The notes under the pieces were generated by a model. It was not told the DNA's origin, searched no databases, and saw only the letters and a program-made list of their open reading frames with translations. Positions 16,155-22,919 of a DNA stretch of 64,000 bases are shown here, piece by piece. The DNA is taken from NCBI GenBank assembly GCA_928722015.1, contig CAKMWI010000004.1, positions 248,001 through 312,000 on the forward strand. The letters run 5' to 3'. Positions within the stretch are counted from its first letter, which is position 1. The number at the start of each line of letters is the position of its first letter. The position numbers and the translations under genes are program-made. The DNA is from Candidatus Gastranaerophilales bacterium. GTDB lineage: Bacteria; Cyanobacteriota; Vampirovibrionia; Gastranaerophilales; Gastranaerophilaceae.

Positions 16155-16523
16155 TTATTTTCTCTTTCTGAATAATGAATATACTGTCATAAAGCCTTTT
16201 AAAAAGCCTCCAAAAAGACTTTCAGAGAAAGCTTTTGTTTTTGAAATTGCATTTTCAAGTCCTAGTTTTACATTACCAACGCCTTCATCCGTACTTTGGA
16301 TTAAAGAATTTACTGAATGCATTGTTTCATTTAATTCTTTTAATGTTGGTTTTAGCTCAGTATTCAAAAGAATAGAAGTCTCGTTGACATTTTTTGCTAA
16401 AACGGATAAATCCATTAATAATTTCACTAAAAACCATCCAACAACTAGAACTATAATTCCTGTAGCCACTGCTAAGAAAGTTAATCCGTTGTTTAGAATT
16501 ACTTGAGATAGTTCGACGCTCAT
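16155..16523 (-). CDS. DUF948-type single-pass membrane protein
   Basis: A 122-residue protein with one N-terminal transmembrane helix (about 14-36, TFLAVATGIIVLVVGWFLV) and a long amphipathic helix (about 40-100) with heptad-like NETSILLNTELKPTLKELNETMHSV, resembling DUF948 proteins. In Bacillus and other genomes DUF948 and YtxH proteins occur together. A short basic C-terminus ends the protein. The two YtxH paralogues on either side suggest a three-protein membrane-associated complex, which is inference. Confidence 0.7.
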   Translation of the reverse strand: MSVELSQVILNNGLTFLAVATGIIVLVVGWFLVKLLMDLSVLAKNVNETSILLNTELKPTLKELNETMHSVNSLIQSTDEGVGNVKLGLENAISKTKAFSESLFGGFLKGFMTVYSLFRKRK

Positions 16524-16543
16524 TTTTTTTGTTCCTTTACTGT

Positions 16544-16873
16544 TTAATAATCAAATTCATTGTCATTATTGTTATTTGTTTCAGAATCTTCTAATTCTTT
16601 TGCCTTTTGCATTTTTTTAGATTTTACAGAATTGCTTAATTTTCTGAATTGTCTTTCTAATTTGTATTTCATTAAATCTACAGATTCTAACGCCTGTTTT
16701 TTTGCTTCTGCAATTTGTGGGGCGTGTTTTTCATACAAATCACAAGCAGCATCTTTTAGCTCTTTTCTTGATTCTTCTCCTGGTTTTGGGGCATAAAGAA
16801 CACCTGCAACAATACCGCCAACAACACCGGCAATTAAGCCCATAGCAAACATAAATGTTTTGTTCTTACTCAT
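16544..16873 (-). CDS. YtxH-domain membrane-associated protein (copy B)
   Basis: A 109-residue protein with the same architecture as copy A: hydrophobic glycine-rich N-terminus (LIAGVVGGIVAGVLYAPKPGEESRK), then a charged helical region and an acidic, Asn-rich tail. It is the first gene of the YtxH-DUF948-YtxH unit, 20 bases upstream of the DUF948 gene. The function is unknown; the family is associated with stress response. Confidence 0.8.
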   Translation of the reverse strand: MSKNKTFMFAMGLIAGVVGGIVAGVLYAPKPGEESRKELKDAACDLYEKHAPQIAEAKKQALESVDLMKYKLERQFRKLSNSVKSKKMQKAKELEDSETNNNNDNEFDY

Positions 16874-17007
16874 AGTTGTAAACCTCTTATTTCAAATTTC
16901 TTCATAATTGTAACATATTTTTTTGCTAATTTCAAGAAGAAAAATATTGATATCCTTGAATAACCTGTGTATTGCGAAATTTGCACCTTGTCTAAAATGC
17001 TCTTTTA

Positions 17008-17036
17008 TTGCAAAAGAGTATATTTCTTGTTATAAT
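17008..17036 (+). promoter_or_regulatory. Sigma-70 promoter of the prepilin-like gene
   Basis: TTGCAA (17008-17013) and a perfect TATAAT (17031-17036) are separated by 17 bases, with an extended -10 TG at 17028-17029. The expected transcript starts about 35 bases before the GTG at 17078 and contains AAAGGAG. Confidence 0.7.
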
Positions 17037-17077
17037 AATTATATACACTGATTGAGGATTAAAGGAGTTTACAGACT

Positions 17078-18241
17078 GTGATTGATTATATATTGGATAG
17101 AATTGGGAGCAGGCATTGGAATAAGGCAAAAGCCTTTACTTTAACAGAAGTTTTATTGGCAATTATGATAGTAGGTATTATTGCAGCTTTAGTTTTACCG
17201 GCTACAGTTACGTATTATCAGGATAAAATTTTTGAAAAGCAAGAAATGAGACAAAAAGAAGCATTGAATAATGCATTAGGTTTGCTGGTTATTAATGAAA
17301 ATAAAGTAAAATTTTCAGAAACAATTATGAATGCTGATACTCCTGGTACAACTGATGATACTGTTGGAAAATTTATAAAAAGATATCTTCGAGTAGCAAA
17401 ATATTGTGGTGCTCCTACAGGTGGCAAGTCTGAATGTTTTGCTGATAATTATTCTGAATATGTTGGTGGAGATAAAAAGACAGTAAACATAGTAAACTTA
17501 GGTTTAGACGGTGCTTGTGCACAGTTAAAAAATGGTGTCAGTCTTTGTTTAACTCGTCAAGTTGGTGGTAATCCGGTTAAGGTTGTAATGGATTTAAATG
17601 GTCCAAAGGGACCGAATATTATTGGTAGAGATTTTATACGTTCTCAGCAACTTCAGTTTCAAGCTAGTAAAGATATAGACAGAGTTGCCGATAAAAATGG
17701 TGTTGATGCTCTGGATCGCCCACCATTGGATGAAACGGATTATAATCCGTGTTCATCTATTAATGATAAATCTACTGCTTGTTGTACATGGAGAAAAACA
17801 AACGGCGAAATAACTGGTCCAACACACAAATGTTGTGAAAATCCATCAATAAAAGCTAATACTGATGCTTGTGTTACCAAGGTTGTAGTCAGGGCTAATT
17901 ATAATACTGAAAGATCTGGCGTGTTTTATGCAAGACCCTACATTTCAGCGATTGGAACAGAAGTTCAGACTCCTAAAGATTATGTTTTACCAAGTGATCC
18001 TAGTTTATCTTTAAAAATTGACTGTTCCGGTGTTTATCAAGGTACACCTACGATGTCAAATTCTACATTGAGAAGTTTGATTAATTCTAGCAGTGGTAAG
18101 CAATATTTTACGAAAAGATTGAGATATACTCATACCACGATCGGTAAATCTTGCCACTATAATCAACATCCAGTATATTGGAGTAATGGTTCAAAGGATA
18201 TTACTATCGATAATGTTCAATACCATTTAGATCAATACTAA
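17078..18241 (+). CDS. Type IV prepilin-like / pseudopilin-type secreted protein
   Basis: A 387-residue protein with a class III signal: a basic leader (about 18 residues, ending in NKAKA) followed by FTLTEVLLAIMIVGIIAAL, including the conserved Glu at position +5 relative to the likely cleavage site. The residue before FTL is Ala, not the usual Gly, though Ala is tolerated in some prepilins. The remaining chain is large for a pilin and Cys-rich in the middle (CSSINDKSTACCTWR ... KCCENPS). A GTG start at 17078 is 10 bases after AAAGGAG. Type IV pilus or type II secretion genes are not nearby, so it probably uses machinery encoded elsewhere. Role as major pilin, minor pilin or adhesin is undecided. 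Confidence 0.8.
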   Translation: MIDYILDRIGSRHWNKAKAFTLTEVLLAIMIVGIIAALVLPATVTYYQDKIFEKQEMRQKEALNNALGLLVINENKVKFSETIMNADTPGTTDDTVGKFIKRYLRVAKYCGAPTGGKSECFADNYSEYVGGDKKTVNIVNLGLDGACAQLKNGVSLCLTRQVGGNPVKVVMDLNGPKGPNIIGRDFIRSQQLQFQASKDIDRVADKNGVDALDRPPLDETDYNPCSSINDKSTACCTWRKTNGEITGPTHKCCENPSIKANTDACVTKVVVRANYNTERSGVFYARPYISAIGTEVQTPKDYVLPSDPSLSLKIDCSGVYQGTPTMSNSTLRSLINSSSGKQYFTKRLRYTHTTIGKSCHYNQHPVYWSNGSKDITIDNVQYHLDQY

Positions 18242-18251
18242 TTTGTTGTTT

Positions 18252-18293
18252 AAACCATAAGAGCTTGATTATATAATCAAGCTCTTATGGTTT
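18252..18293. terminator. 42-base perfect palindrome between convergent genes
   Basis: The 42 bases from AAACCATAAGAGC to GCTCTTATGGTTT are fully self-complementary, giving a 20-bp stem with a minimal loop. It lies between the convergent prepilin-like gene and the 118-residue membrane protein. The likely role is bidirectional termination, although the T-run is short. Confidence 0.65.
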
Positions 18294-18316
18294 GTGTTAT
18301 ATGTTAGATATTTTAG

Positions 18317-18673
18317 TTAATGTGTTTTTATAAATTTTTTAAAAGCCATAAATAAATCAATAAAAGCCAGAATTCGTTTTCCGCTGGTATTGAGCAATAA
18401 AAATAATATCAAAACAAATCCATTGTGGGATAGCGCTGTTGAACATTGTTCTTTTTTGCGGGCAATGAATTCTGCAAAATAATTTATTCCTAAATATATA
18501 GTGTTTATAGTAATTTTTAATTTGCAAACTTTATCTTTTAATATTGGTTGTAGTTCTAGTATAGAGTTGTTAGCTCGGCAAATTTTTTTGTTTAGCTTAT
18601 GAATGAACAAGATTAACCAAATTGCAATTATAACTTCTGCTATAAAAATTATTGTAAAAAATAAAGTAAACAT
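18317..18673 (-). CDS. Hypothetical membrane protein, 118 residues
   Basis: A 118-residue protein with an N-terminal transmembrane helix (about 4-27, FFTIIFIAEVIIAIWLILFIH) and a second hydrophobic stretch near 85-98 (FVLILFLLLN). The middle is basic and helical (KICRANNSILELQPILKDK). The single-helix-plus-amphipathic design resembles DUF948-type proteins, but the similarity is weak. It stands alone on the minus strand opposite murT. No function is assigned. Confidence 0.6.
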   Translation of the reverse strand: MFTLFFTIIFIAEVIIAIWLILFIHKLNKKICRANNSILELQPILKDKVCKLKITINTIYLGINYFAEFIARKKEQCSTALSHNGFVLILFLLLNTSGKRILAFIDLFMAFKKFIKTH

Positions 18674-18760
18674 CTTTCAACTTTTCTTGATTTGTATTAT
18701 TATATAAAAATATAATATATTATTGTAATAATTTTTTGAATACGTCTAAAGGACTATTTT

Positions 18761-20104
18761 ATGAATAGAGTGAGATTTTATGTAGCATTGGTAGTTGCAA
18801 GGTTGATTTATTTGGCAATCAGGTTGTTGAATAAATCTTCAGGGACATCTTTTGTGGGTATGGTAACATTGAAAATCTGTCCTGATTTTTTGTCATATTG
18901 TAAAAAATATATAAAAAATGCTTCAATTACTGTATCCGGTACAAATGGTAAAACTACAACTTCAGGTTTAATATCTCATATTTTGGAAGAGGATAGTTGT
19001 AGTGTTATTCATAATGTGAAGGGTGCAAATATGCTTACAGGTATAGCAAATGCTTTTGTCTTAAGTATTGCTCCTTTTACATCGTTTAAATATGCAGTTA
19101 TTGAGTCTGATGAGGCATATTTAACAAAGTTTTATGATTATTTTAAAGCAGATTTTCTCCTTGTAACAAATTTGTTTAGAGATCAATTAGACAGATATGG
19201 AGAACTTTCTACCACTGCAAGTTTTATTCAGAGTGCTATTGATAAAAATTCTGGATTATTAGTCCTTTTAAATGCGGATGATCCTTTAGTTACAAGTTTT
19301 AAAAATGAAAAAGGTATTATATATTATGGTTTTGAAAGTGTAGAATTTTGTTCTGATGTTCATAATTCTTCTTCAAATGCTCCTACAGAAGTTTTTAATT
19401 GTGTATGCGGGCAGCCGTTACAGTATCATAAGCAGTTTTTTGCACAGGAAGGGCATTATTATTGTAATTCTTGTGGGTATAAACGTCCGGAACCTGATTT
19501 CAAAGGGTTTGTAAAAATATATTCTGACTACTCTGATATGATAATAGTTGATAAAAATGCTGATAAAACCTATGAATTCAGAATAAATTTAGTAGGCTTA
19601 TATAATGCATATAACGCATTAGCTGCAATTTCACAGGCGTTGGTTCTGGGGATTGATTATAGTATTATAAAAGATGCTGTATCATCATATAAATCTATTT
19701 TTGGAAGAGCGGAAAGACGTGTTATTAATGGACATAATGCGTTGATACAGTTGATAAAAAATCCTACCGGTGCAAGTGAAGTTTTAAAAACCGTGGATTT
19801 AGATTCAAATATTGTTATAGCAATAAATGATAATTATGCTGATGGTAGGGATATTTCGTGGTTGTGGGATAGTGATTTTGAGCAATTGAAAAATGCAAAA
19901 AGACTCATTATTACTTCCGGTTTACGAGCCGAAGATATGGCATTAAGACTTAAATATGCCGGTATAGCCCAGGATAGAATTATTATAAAAAAAGATATTG
20001 CGGAAGCTATTGCATTAGCTGCTGCATCTGATAATATAGAAGAAAGGATAACAATTCTTCCTTCTTATACAGCATTGTTACAGATTAGTAAAATGAATTT
20101 TTAG
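18761..20104 (+). CDS. murT: MurT-like lipid II isoglutaminyl synthase subunit
   Basis: A 447-residue Mur-ligase-fold protein. It has the P-loop SGTNGKTTTSG (residues 59-69), a four-cysteine zinc ribbon inserted in the middle domain (Cys214, Cys216, Cys235, Cys238), and the DUF1727 C-terminal domain with FGRAERR, LIKNPTGASE and DGRDISWLWD. This is the MurT architecture; MurT works with the amidotransferase GatD to amidate the D-glutamate of lipid II. No gatD follows; the next genes are pdxJ and a zinc-ribbon protein. MurT is best known from Gram-positives, so its presence in an LPS-making cell is notable. AAAGGA precedes the ATG. Confidence 0.85.
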   Translation: MNRVRFYVALVVARLIYLAIRLLNKSSGTSFVGMVTLKICPDFLSYCKKYIKNASITVSGTNGKTTTSGLISHILEEDSCSVIHNVKGANMLTGIANAFVLSIAPFTSFKYAVIESDEAYLTKFYDYFKADFLLVTNLFRDQLDRYGELSTTASFIQSAIDKNSGLLVLLNADDPLVTSFKNEKGIIYYGFESVEFCSDVHNSSSNAPTEVFNCVCGQPLQYHKQFFAQEGHYYCNSCGYKRPEPDFKGFVKIYSDYSDMIIVDKNADKTYEFRINLVGLYNAYNALAAISQALVLGIDYSIIKDAVSSYKSIFGRAERRVINGHNALIQLIKNPTGASEVLKTVDLDSNIVIAINDNYADGRDISWLWDSDFEQLKNAKRLIITSGLRAEDMALRLKYAGIAQDRIIIKKDIAEAIALAAASDNIEERITILPSYTALLQISKMNF

Positions 20105-20117
20105 AAAGGGTATAGAT

Positions 20118-20828
20118 ATGCTTTTAGGTGTTAATATTGATCATGTTGCAACATTAAGAAATGCCAGAGGTGGTTTTGAGCCAGATCCTATTCAGGCTGC
20201 TGAAATTTGTGAGGCTAATGGTGCAGCTTCTATTACAACGCACTTGAGAGAGGATAGACGTCATATTAAGGATAAAGATGTTAAGACTTTGATGAAAGTT
20301 TTAAAAACTAATCTTAATCTTGAAATGGCTGTAACTGATGAAATGCAAAAATTTGCATTGGATGCAAGACCTCATTCTGTTTGTCTTGTTCCTGAAAAAA
20401 GGCAGGAAATTACAACTGAAGGAGGATTGGATGTGGCAAGCCAGCTTAGTAAGATTACAAAATTTGTTCTTCCTTTAAAAGAGGCAGGTATCCTGGTTAG
20501 TTTATTTATTGACCCATCGAAAGATCAGGTATATGCTGCAGCAAAGACCGGTGCTCAATTTGTGGAACTTCACACCGGACAATATTCAAGAGCTTATGGT
20601 ACGGCTGACGAAACCGAAGAATTTGAAAAAGTGCGTGAAGCTTCTCGTTTGGCTCATGCTTTGGGATTAAAAGTTAATGCTGGACATGGTTTAAATTATC
20701 AAAATGTTCACAGGATGCGTCAAATAGAAGATTTATATGAACTTAATATCGGGCATAGCATTATTTCAAGAGCTGTATTTGTCGGATTGGACAAGGCTGT
20801 AAAAGAAATGCTTGACCTTATAAACTAA
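20118..20828 (+). CDS. pdxJ: Pyridoxine 5'-phosphate synthase
   Basis: PdxJ condenses 1-deoxyxylulose-5-phosphate with the amino-acetone phosphate produced by PdxA, giving pyridoxine 5'-phosphate. The 236-residue TIM-barrel protein has GVNIDHVATLRNARGG, the ITTHLREDRRHI block, the active-site EMA region, VELHTGQYSRAYG, LKVNAGHGLNYQN and LNIGHSIISRAVF, all typical. It follows murT by 13 bases with AGAAAGGG as ribosome binding site. pdxA is found at the right edge of the window, so the deoxyxylulose-dependent B6 pathway is present. Confidence 0.97.
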   Translation: MLLGVNIDHVATLRNARGGFEPDPIQAAEICEANGAASITTHLREDRRHIKDKDVKTLMKVLKTNLNLEMAVTDEMQKFALDARPHSVCLVPEKRQEITTEGGLDVASQLSKITKFVLPLKEAGILVSLFIDPSKDQVYAAAKTGAQFVELHTGQYSRAYGTADETEEFEKVREASRLAHALGLKVNAGHGLNYQNVHRMRQIEDLYELNIGHSIISRAVFVGLDKAVKEMLDLIN

Positions 20829-20844
20829 TCAGAATGGATTAAAA

Positions 20845-21171
20845 ATGGAAAAATCAAAAGAAGAAATTATAGAAGAAATGCAACAGGTTACCAATCAGAT
20901 GGTTATTGATGATTTGGAAGAAAATCCTGATTTGGCGAATGAATTTTTTGATTGTGATTGCTGCGGTCAAAATAAATGTCTTGCAGGTTCTATACAGTAT
21001 GAAGATTACAGACTTTGTAATGATTGTGTATTGTTGGCAGAGACAGGTTTTGCCCTTGGAAAATTTACTGATATTCAAGATTTGATGAATGCCATGGAAG
21101 ATAAAAGACTGGAAGAATTGTGTAAATTTATTAAAGAAGAAGAAATCCGAAAAATTCAGTCTGAAAATTGA
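20845..21171 (+). CDS. Small protein with zinc-ribbon-like Cys motif
   Basis: A 108-residue acidic protein. Residues about 37-62 contain CDCCG, CLAG and CNDC, giving paired CxxC-like units that probably bind a metal. The flanks are helical and Glu-rich. It follows pdxJ by 16 bases and likely belongs to the murT-pdxJ operon, which ends at the terminator after it. The sequence is not recognised as a known family and the role is unknown. Confidence 0.65.
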   Translation: MEKSKEEIIEEMQQVTNQMVIDDLEENPDLANEFFDCDCCGQNKCLAGSIQYEDYRLCNDCVLLAETGFALGKFTDIQDLMNAMEDKRLEELCKFIKEEEIRKIQSEN

Positions 21172-21180
21172 TTATAATAG

Positions 21181-21209
21181 AAAAAAGAAGGAAATATTCC
21201 TTCTTTTTT
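21181..21209. terminator. Bidirectional intrinsic terminator
   Basis: AAAAAAGAAGGAA pairs with TTCCTTCTTTTTT around an ATA loop, between the convergent zinc-ribbon gene and the Spy-like gene. Confidence 0.85.
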
Positions 21210-21212
21210 TTA

Positions 21213-21770
21213 TTAATCATTGTTATTATTGAAAAAATCTAATGGCGGAGGTGGTGGAAACAGAGGTTTTGGCATAAGAAATCTTGGTGTTCCCAAACCT
21301 TGAAATGGAGGGCGCGGAGGATGATTTTTTTCAAATCTTGCTCGGCCTTCAGCTTTCATTTTTTCAAGTTCTGCTTTTTGCTTTTTGTTTAATATTTTTT
21401 CAAATTCTTGAGAATTCTTTTTTCTTATTTCCCTTGCTTGTTTATCAAGTTCTTTAATTTCTTCGGATATTTGATTGATTCTTTCTTGCTTAGCTTTTTC
21501 TGTCATTTTAGTACGTTTTACGGCTTCAATTTCCTGATGCCTTATTTCTATCTGATAGATAATTGGTTTCATCTGTTCACGACCTTGCTGGTGGATAATT
21601 TTAGCTTGTTGTTTTTGCTTTTCAGAAAGATTTAATCTTTGTTCAAACTCTTTTTTCATCTGTTCTTTTGATGGACGCGGATGCGTTTGGGCTGCCTGAA
21701 CAGATGGGCAAAATTTACACCCAAATAAAAATAGAGTTGCTAAAAGTATTAATGATAATAGTTTTCTCAT
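21213..21770 (-). CDS. Spy/CpxP-like periplasmic lipoprotein
   Basis: A 185-residue envelope protein with a lipoprotein signal (lipobox LFGC, Cys18). Residues about 35-140 are one long charged helical region with the LTxxQ-like FEQRLNLSEKQKQQAKII and repeated Lys/Glu/Arg segments, the pattern of Spy/CpxP and CnrX periplasmic stress or metal sensors. The C-terminus is Pro-rich and Phe-rich (PPFQGLGTPRFLMP). It is the third gene after an anti-sigma factor and an ECF sigma factor and may sense envelope stress or bind misfolded protein. No His/Met metal cluster is obvious. Confidence 0.75.
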   Translation of the reverse strand: MRKLLSLILLATLFLFGCKFCPSVQAAQTHPRPSKEQMKKEFEQRLNLSEKQKQQAKIIHQQGREQMKPIIYQIEIRHQEIEAVKRTKMTEKAKQERINQISEEIKELDKQAREIRKKNSQEFEKILNKKQKAELEKMKAEGRARFEKNHPPRPPFQGLGTPRFLMPKPLFPPPPPLDFFNNNND

Positions 21771-21792
21771 TTTTATCCTTTCTTGAATTTAA

Positions 21793-22290
21793 TTATAATA
21801 GGTCTTCTAATTTTTGTGCAAGTTCTTTTTTTGCATTATAAATTCGTGATTTTATAGTCCCTATAGGACATTTTAGTTTTTTTGCGCATTCTTCATATGA
21901 GTATCCATTAATTTCGCAGAGAATAATTACTTCTTTAAATTTTGGTTTCAAATGATTGATTTCATTCATTATTCTTTTTTGTCTTTCAATATTTATAATT
22001 TTTGTTTCGGGTGAAATTTTTTTATCTTTTATATTGCCCAAAACAATATCATCTGAAGTCGAAGTTGAAAAAACTCTGTGATAGGAAGATTTTAGGTAAT
22101 CAAGAGAGGTATTTTTAGTGATGGTGGAAATCCAACTTTTAACATTTCCTTGTTCTTTGTATTTTTCTGCATTTTTCCATATTTTTATATATACTTCCTG
22201 TTCCAAATCTTCATTATCATCTTTGGTTATCAGTCGTATTATATTTTTTATGTTTTGTTTGTTAGTTTGAATGACTTTTTTTAAATCCAT
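21793..22290 (-). CDS. ECF-type RNA polymerase sigma factor
   Basis: A 165-residue group IV sigma factor. Region 2 is at about residues 15-80 (DLEQEVYIKIWKNAEKY and VKSWISTITKNTSLDYLKS) and region 4 at about 110-160 (FKEVIILCEINGYSYEE, CPIGTIKSRIYNAKKEL, a helix-turn-helix). The start directly follows the anti-sigma stop, so the two are translationally coupled, in the order anti-sigma, sigma, sensor-like protein. A likely autoregulatory promoter precedes the operon (22658-22682). I do not assign it to a numbered ECF group. Confidence 0.93.
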   Translation of the reverse strand: MDLKKVIQTNKQNIKNIIRLITKDDNEDLEQEVYIKIWKNAEKYKEQGNVKSWISTITKNTSLDYLKSSYHRVFSTSTSDDIVLGNIKDKKISPETKIINIERQKRIMNEINHLKPKFKEVIILCEINGYSYEECAKKLKCPIGTIKSRIYNAKKELAQKLEDLL

Positions 22291-22635
22291 TTATTCAACC
22301 GATATGAGCCCGTAAGAATCAACAGGAAATCCGAGATCTTCTGCGCTTAGAGTAGTACCATATTTTAGAGTATCGGAAATATCCGTATTAAGGTTAATTA
22401 CACCTAAAGTAGTTCCGCTTAGCATAATCATACACAGAGCACAAGCGATTTTTACTTTGGCAAGATTCTTGCGTTTTTCTCTATAATAAGGTCTGACTTC
22501 CTTAATGAGCTCAGAAACTTTAAGCATTTTTTCGTGCTCACGTCTGCAATCTTCACATTCTTCTATGTGTTGTTGCAGTTCTTCCTTGCTTCTAAAAGTA
22601 AATAGAGCTTCATATTTTGTGCATTTTTCTTTCAT
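22291..22635 (-). CDS. Zinc-finger transmembrane anti-sigma factor
   Basis: A 114-residue protein with the ZAS-type motif H-X3-C-X2-C (His23, Cys27, Cys30; HIEECEDC), a basic juxtamembrane stretch, one transmembrane helix at about 62-83, and a short C-terminal periplasmic tail of about 30 residues. Such proteins hold ECF sigma factors at the membrane until cleaved or altered by a signal. The small periplasmic domain suggests that another protein, perhaps the Spy-like lipoprotein, does the sensing. Release by the RseP-type protease at 5.3 kb is possible. AGAGG precedes the ATG. Confidence 0.85.
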   Translation of the reverse strand: MKEKCTKYEALFTFRSKEELQQHIEECEDCRREHEKMLKVSELIKEVRPYYREKRKNLAKVKIACALCMIMLSGTTLGVINLNTDISDTLKYGTTLSAEDLGFPVDSYGLISVE

Positions 22636-22657
22636 TTTTTAACCTCTATACTCTTAT

Positions 22658-22682
22658 TACGATTTTAATCTAAAAAAGTTCA
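22658..22682 (-). promoter_or_regulatory. ECF-type promoter of the anti-sigma/sigma/Spy operon
   Basis: Read on the minus strand, TGAAC (22682-22678) and CGTA (22661-22658) are spaced by 16 bases. This is close to known ECF promoters, such as the Bacillus SigW consensus TGAAAC-N16-CGTA. It would start RNA about 16 bases before the anti-sigma ATG with AGAGG between, consistent with autoregulation. Confidence 0.55.
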
Positions 22683-22753
22683 TTTTGGAAATTTGATTGT
22701 CTATATATTATTTTTTGTAACATATAAGCTTCGTAAAAATATGTTTCAATTCC

Positions 22754-22782
22754 TTGCACAAACTTTTTTTTGATAGTAGAAT
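22754..22782 (+). promoter_or_regulatory. Sigma-70-type promoter of the envelope operon
   Basis: TTGCAC (22754-22759) and TAGAAT (22777-22782) are 17 bases apart, upstream of the 34-codon ORF. AAGGGGAGA lies between the expected start and its ATG. Confidence 0.6.
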
Positions 22783-22806
22783 GTCAAATATATAAGGGGA
22801 GAATTT

Positions 22807-22911
22807 ATGGAATTTTTTAGAAAACATCAAAAGATAATAATTGCTGTTATAGCAATAACTTTTATTGCTTGGACCGTAGGATTAATGCTGTTGCCGTTAC
22901 TTGTAAAATAA
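22807..22911 (+). CDS. 34-residue single-helix membrane protein
   Basis: A very short frame that begins MEFFRKHQKI and continues into one hydrophobic helix (about residues 10-33, IIIAVIAITFIAWTVGLMLLP). It has a good promoter, a strong AAGGGGAGA ribosome binding site 5 bases upstream and a clean stop. The basic Phe-Arg-Lys-His start followed by a helix looks like the N-terminal anchor of PpiD/SurA-type periplasmic chaperones, but no chaperone domain follows. The stop lies 8 bases before the M23 peptidase gene, which has little ribosome binding site of its own, so coupling is likely. Confidence 0.65.
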   Translation: MEFFRKHQKIIIAVIAITFIAWTVGLMLLPLLVK

Positions 22912-22919
22912 TATAGAAA

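Noticed and set aside
16030..16506. 158-codon plus-strand frame over the YtxH and DUF948 genes
   Set aside because: It mirrors coding sequence on the other strand; the real genes have matching families and start signals.
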